DNA of 6,549 bases from contig NZ_CAJLUB010000104.1 in the NCBI RefSeq assembly GCF_905209685.1, forward strand, positions 1 through 6,549, given 5' to 3'. The translations under genes and the position numbers were made by a program. Positions within the stretch are counted from its first letter, which is position 1. The number at the start of each line of letters is the position of its first letter. Below are positions 5,640 through 6,549 of this stretch, one piece after another. The DNA comes from an uncultured Veillonella sp. (GTDB taxonomy: Bacteria > Bacillota > Negativicutes > Veillonellales > Veillonellaceae). A model generated the notes under the pieces. It was not told where the DNA came from. It worked only from the letters and a program-made list of their open reading frames with translations, and searched no databases.

Positions 5640-5717
5640 ATGAAGACCTACGAAGTTTTATCTTTAATGATAGCTTTTGGTATGTTAGTTGCTACCATTA
5701 TCATAGCAGCAAGATAA
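5640..5717 (+). CDS. Putative holin-like / TxpA-BsrE-type type I toxin peptide, 25 aa
   Basis: A 25-residue peptide begins MKTYEVLSLMIAFGMLV, continues with Ala, Thr and three Ile, and ends in Arg. It has a short charged N-terminus, one membrane helix (about residues 6-24) and a basic last residue. This layout and the M-x-T/V-Y/F-E/Q-x-L-x-L-M-I-x-F-G pattern resemble the 'putative holin-like toxin' peptides and B. subtilis BsrE/TxpA-type toxins, which insert into the membrane and are silenced by antisense RNA. GGCGGTGAT (5629-5637) is the ribosome binding site; its GGTGAT part matches the far 3' end of 16S rRNA. It has its own promoter (TTTACA-17-TATATT), lies between ychF and ddh, and is opposite in strand to both. 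Toxicity is inferred from family resemblance. It could instead be a harmless small membrane peptide. Confidence 0.78.
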   Translation: MKTYEVLSLMIAFGMLVATIIIAAR

Positions 5718-5871
5718 TTGACTTCTAACTCAGGTTAGCTTTTATGTAGCAGGGCTTTGAAAAGGACCCTTTTGTCGTCAGGCCACATTTTCAAACTAGT
5801 AAGAGATGTGAGAGCTGACGCCGGAAAACATCTACGCCTCACTTCTTCTAAGTAGTATACCATAGAAGTAG
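5718..5871 (+). other. Structured non-coding tail downstream of the toxin gene
   Basis: No reading frame with a binding site is present, yet base pairing is dense. AGGGCTTT with AAGG-A-CCCT (5751-5770) forms a hairpin followed by TTTTG, a possible first terminator of the toxin message. Alternative pairings are TTTGAAAA/TTTTCAAA (5756-5763 with 5788-5795), CGTCAG/CTGACG (5776-5781 with 5815-5820), AGATGT/ACATCT (5804-5809 with 5828-5833) and CTTCTA/TAGAAG (5845-5850 with 5863-5868). It is probably the toxin 3' untranslated region or part of an antisense RNA. I do not recognise it as a known riboswitch or housekeeping RNA. Confidence 0.5.
5854..5862 (-). promoter_or_regulatory. Candidate minus-strand extended -10 element
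   Basis: The minus strand reads TGGTATACT, an extended -10 with 5 of 6 matches in the hexamer. It lies just after the ddh terminator and would start a transcript near 5847 running towards and over the toxin gene. No -35 resembling TTGACA is found at 16-18 bp. Confidence 0.3.
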
Positions 5872-5906
5872 ATAAAATCCCACACACTAGTGTGGGATTT
5901 TATTTT
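5872..5906. terminator. Bidirectional terminator between toxin locus and ddh
   Basis: ATAAAATCCCACAC (5872-5885) pairs perfectly over 14 bp with GTGTGGGATTTTAT (5890-5903), loop ACTA. T-rich tails occur on both strands: GGGATTTTATTTTG on plus and the complement of ATAAAA on minus. It ends ddh on the minus strand, just past the stop at 5912, and any long toxin transcript on the plus strand. Confidence 0.9.
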
Positions 5907-5911
5907 GTGTC

Positions 5912-6549
5912 TTATAGAGAGTGCGCTCGTAATTCTTCAGCGGAATGAGTGGAGATCCAAGCTGGTGGAATATCGAATACAGTATAGCAACCTGTACCGC
6001 CGTGTTTAGCAAGGCGGTAGATACCACGTGCATAAGCAACAAGTGCAGAGCCAGTGAATTCAGGGTTGGAGTCAAGTTTTAAGGAATACTCAACAACATG
6101 ACGTGTGCCGTCAGTGCTTTCACCAGAGCGAAGAACGAAGCCACCATGTGGAATACCTTTATGGTCGCGATCAAGTTCTTCTTGAGAAATGAAGTTTACT
6201 ACAGTTTCATAACCTACGAAGTAGTTTTCCATAGTTTTGATTTCGTTTTCAATTTTAGCTTTGTCAGCATCAGGAGCAGCCACTACATAGCACTCACGAA
6301 GGTGACCTTTGTAGCCATCAACGTCTGGAGTTTCACCATTACGGATAGCTTCAAGGTATTGTTCTTTAGGAACAGTGTATTGACGAGCATCAAGAACACC
6401 ATCAATACGACGGATAGCATCGGAGTGACCTTGGGAAACGCCACGGCCCCAGAATGTATAAGATTTACCTTGAGGTAAGATGCTTTCAGCATATACACGT
6501 TGTAAAGAGAACATGCCTGGGTCCCAACCGCAAGAAATCAATGTAGCAG
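5912..6549 (-). CDS. ddh: meso-Diaminopimelate D-dehydrogenase, C-terminal part (runs off window)
   Basis: Ddh reductively aminates tetrahydrodipicolinate with NADPH and ammonia to meso-diaminopimelate, a one-step branch of lysine and peptidoglycan-precursor synthesis in the cytoplasm. The visible 211 codons match the Corynebacterium glutamicum enzyme (about 320 residues) from its middle to its end. Recognisable segments are SCGWDPGMFSLQRVYA, SYTFWGRGVSQGHSDAIRRI, RQYTVPKE, LRECYVVA, NYFVGYETVVNFI, GIPHGGFV and LKLDSNPEFT, including the Arg, His and Asn positions that bind substrate in the known structure. The N-terminal NADPH-binding Rossmann part, about 115 residues, lies beyond position 6549. 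The frame stays open to the window edge (Ala-Thr before Leu-Ile-Ser-Cys), so the TTG at 6541 is an internal Leu codon, not the start. The stop is followed at once by a bidirectional terminator. Confidence 0.96.
   Translation of the reverse strand, partial: ATLISCGWDPGMFSLQRVYAESILPQGKSYTFWGRGVSQGHSDAIRRIDGVLDARQYTVPKEQYLEAIRNGETPDVDGYKGHLRECYVVAAPDADKAKIENEIKTMENYFVGYETVVNFISQEELDRDHKGIPHGGFVLRSGESTDGTRHVVEYSLKLDSNPEFTGSALVAYARGIYRLAKHGGTGCYTVFDIPPAWISTHSAEELRAHSL

Larger units (their letters stand above)
5498..5693 (-). ncRNA. Predicted antisense RNA over the toxin gene (candidate antitoxin)
   Basis: On the minus strand TGCTATGAT (5700-5708 in plus coordinates) is an extended -10 element inside the end of the toxin gene. 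A transcript from it would start near 5693, cross the toxin coding region, ribosome binding site and leader, and stop at the strong minus-strand terminator at 5498-5542, giving roughly 195 nt. A second extended -10 (TGGTATACT, 5854-5862) could start a longer version near 5847. The terminator is clear; both promoters are weak predictions because no good -35 accompanies them. The RNA itself is inference. Confidence 0.4.

Noticed and set aside
5718..5871. Possible riboswitch, 4.5S RNA or lysine L-box on either strand
   Set aside because: GGCGT and GTGAG-type segments raised the idea, but none of the conserved core motifs of those RNAs could be found, and no suitable downstream gene is in position.
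6098..6478. 126-residue plus-strand frame opposite ddh
   Set aside because: It is antisense to strongly conserved Ddh segments, has an unusual Phe-rich composition and no supported start.
6539..6541. TTG as a start codon for ddh
   Set aside because: The frame continues upstream to the window edge with residues that fit the Ddh family, so this is an internal Leu.

Overview
This 6.5 kb window looks like chromosomal DNA of a low-GC Negativicute, most likely Veillonella or a close relative. That is an inference from the AT-rich spacers, moderately AT-rich genes, consensus AGGAGG-type ribosome binding sites and the gene set: DUF951, SelD, YedF, a DUF3343 protein, YchF and meso-diaminopimelate dehydrogenase. 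No sequence search was possible.

Region by region. Positions 1-330 are AT-rich non-coding DNA ending in a promoter. Positions 331-2709 form a left-to-right selenium block: a small DUF951 protein tightly coupled to selenophosphate synthetase (selD), then a (TAGCTGA)6 tandem repeat, then yedF, then a DUF3343 Se/S-carrier-like protein that probably starts at TTG. A terminator closes the block and overlaps its last stop codon. Positions 2804-3514 encode a nitroreductase-family flavoprotein. Positions 3667-4208 hold two small stress-type genes, a GlsB/YeaQ-like membrane protein and a CsbD-like protein. They end at a strong bidirectional terminator shared with ychF, which converges from the minus strand (4288-5394). 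At the right edge, the C-terminal two thirds of meso-diaminopimelate dehydrogenase (ddh) lies on the minus strand and runs out of the window.

The most interesting part is the roughly 515-bp gap between ychF and ddh. It encodes a 25-residue hydrophobic peptide of the TxpA/BsrE/'putative holin-like toxin' type. The peptide has its own promoter (TTTACA-17-TATATT), a hairpin just before its start codon, and a structured 3' tail. A minus-strand intrinsic terminator lies upstream of the toxin promoter, and minus-strand extended -10 motifs lie inside and downstream of the peptide gene. Together these suggest a type I toxin-antitoxin locus whose antisense RNA covers the toxin message. The toxin peptide is supported by the sequence; the antisense RNA is inference.

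How the genes fit together: SelD makes selenophosphate, and YedF and the DUF3343 protein are family members thought to handle or deliver selenium or sulfur. No selA, selB, tRNA-Sec or selenoenzyme lies in the window, so the final use of the selenium cannot be read here.
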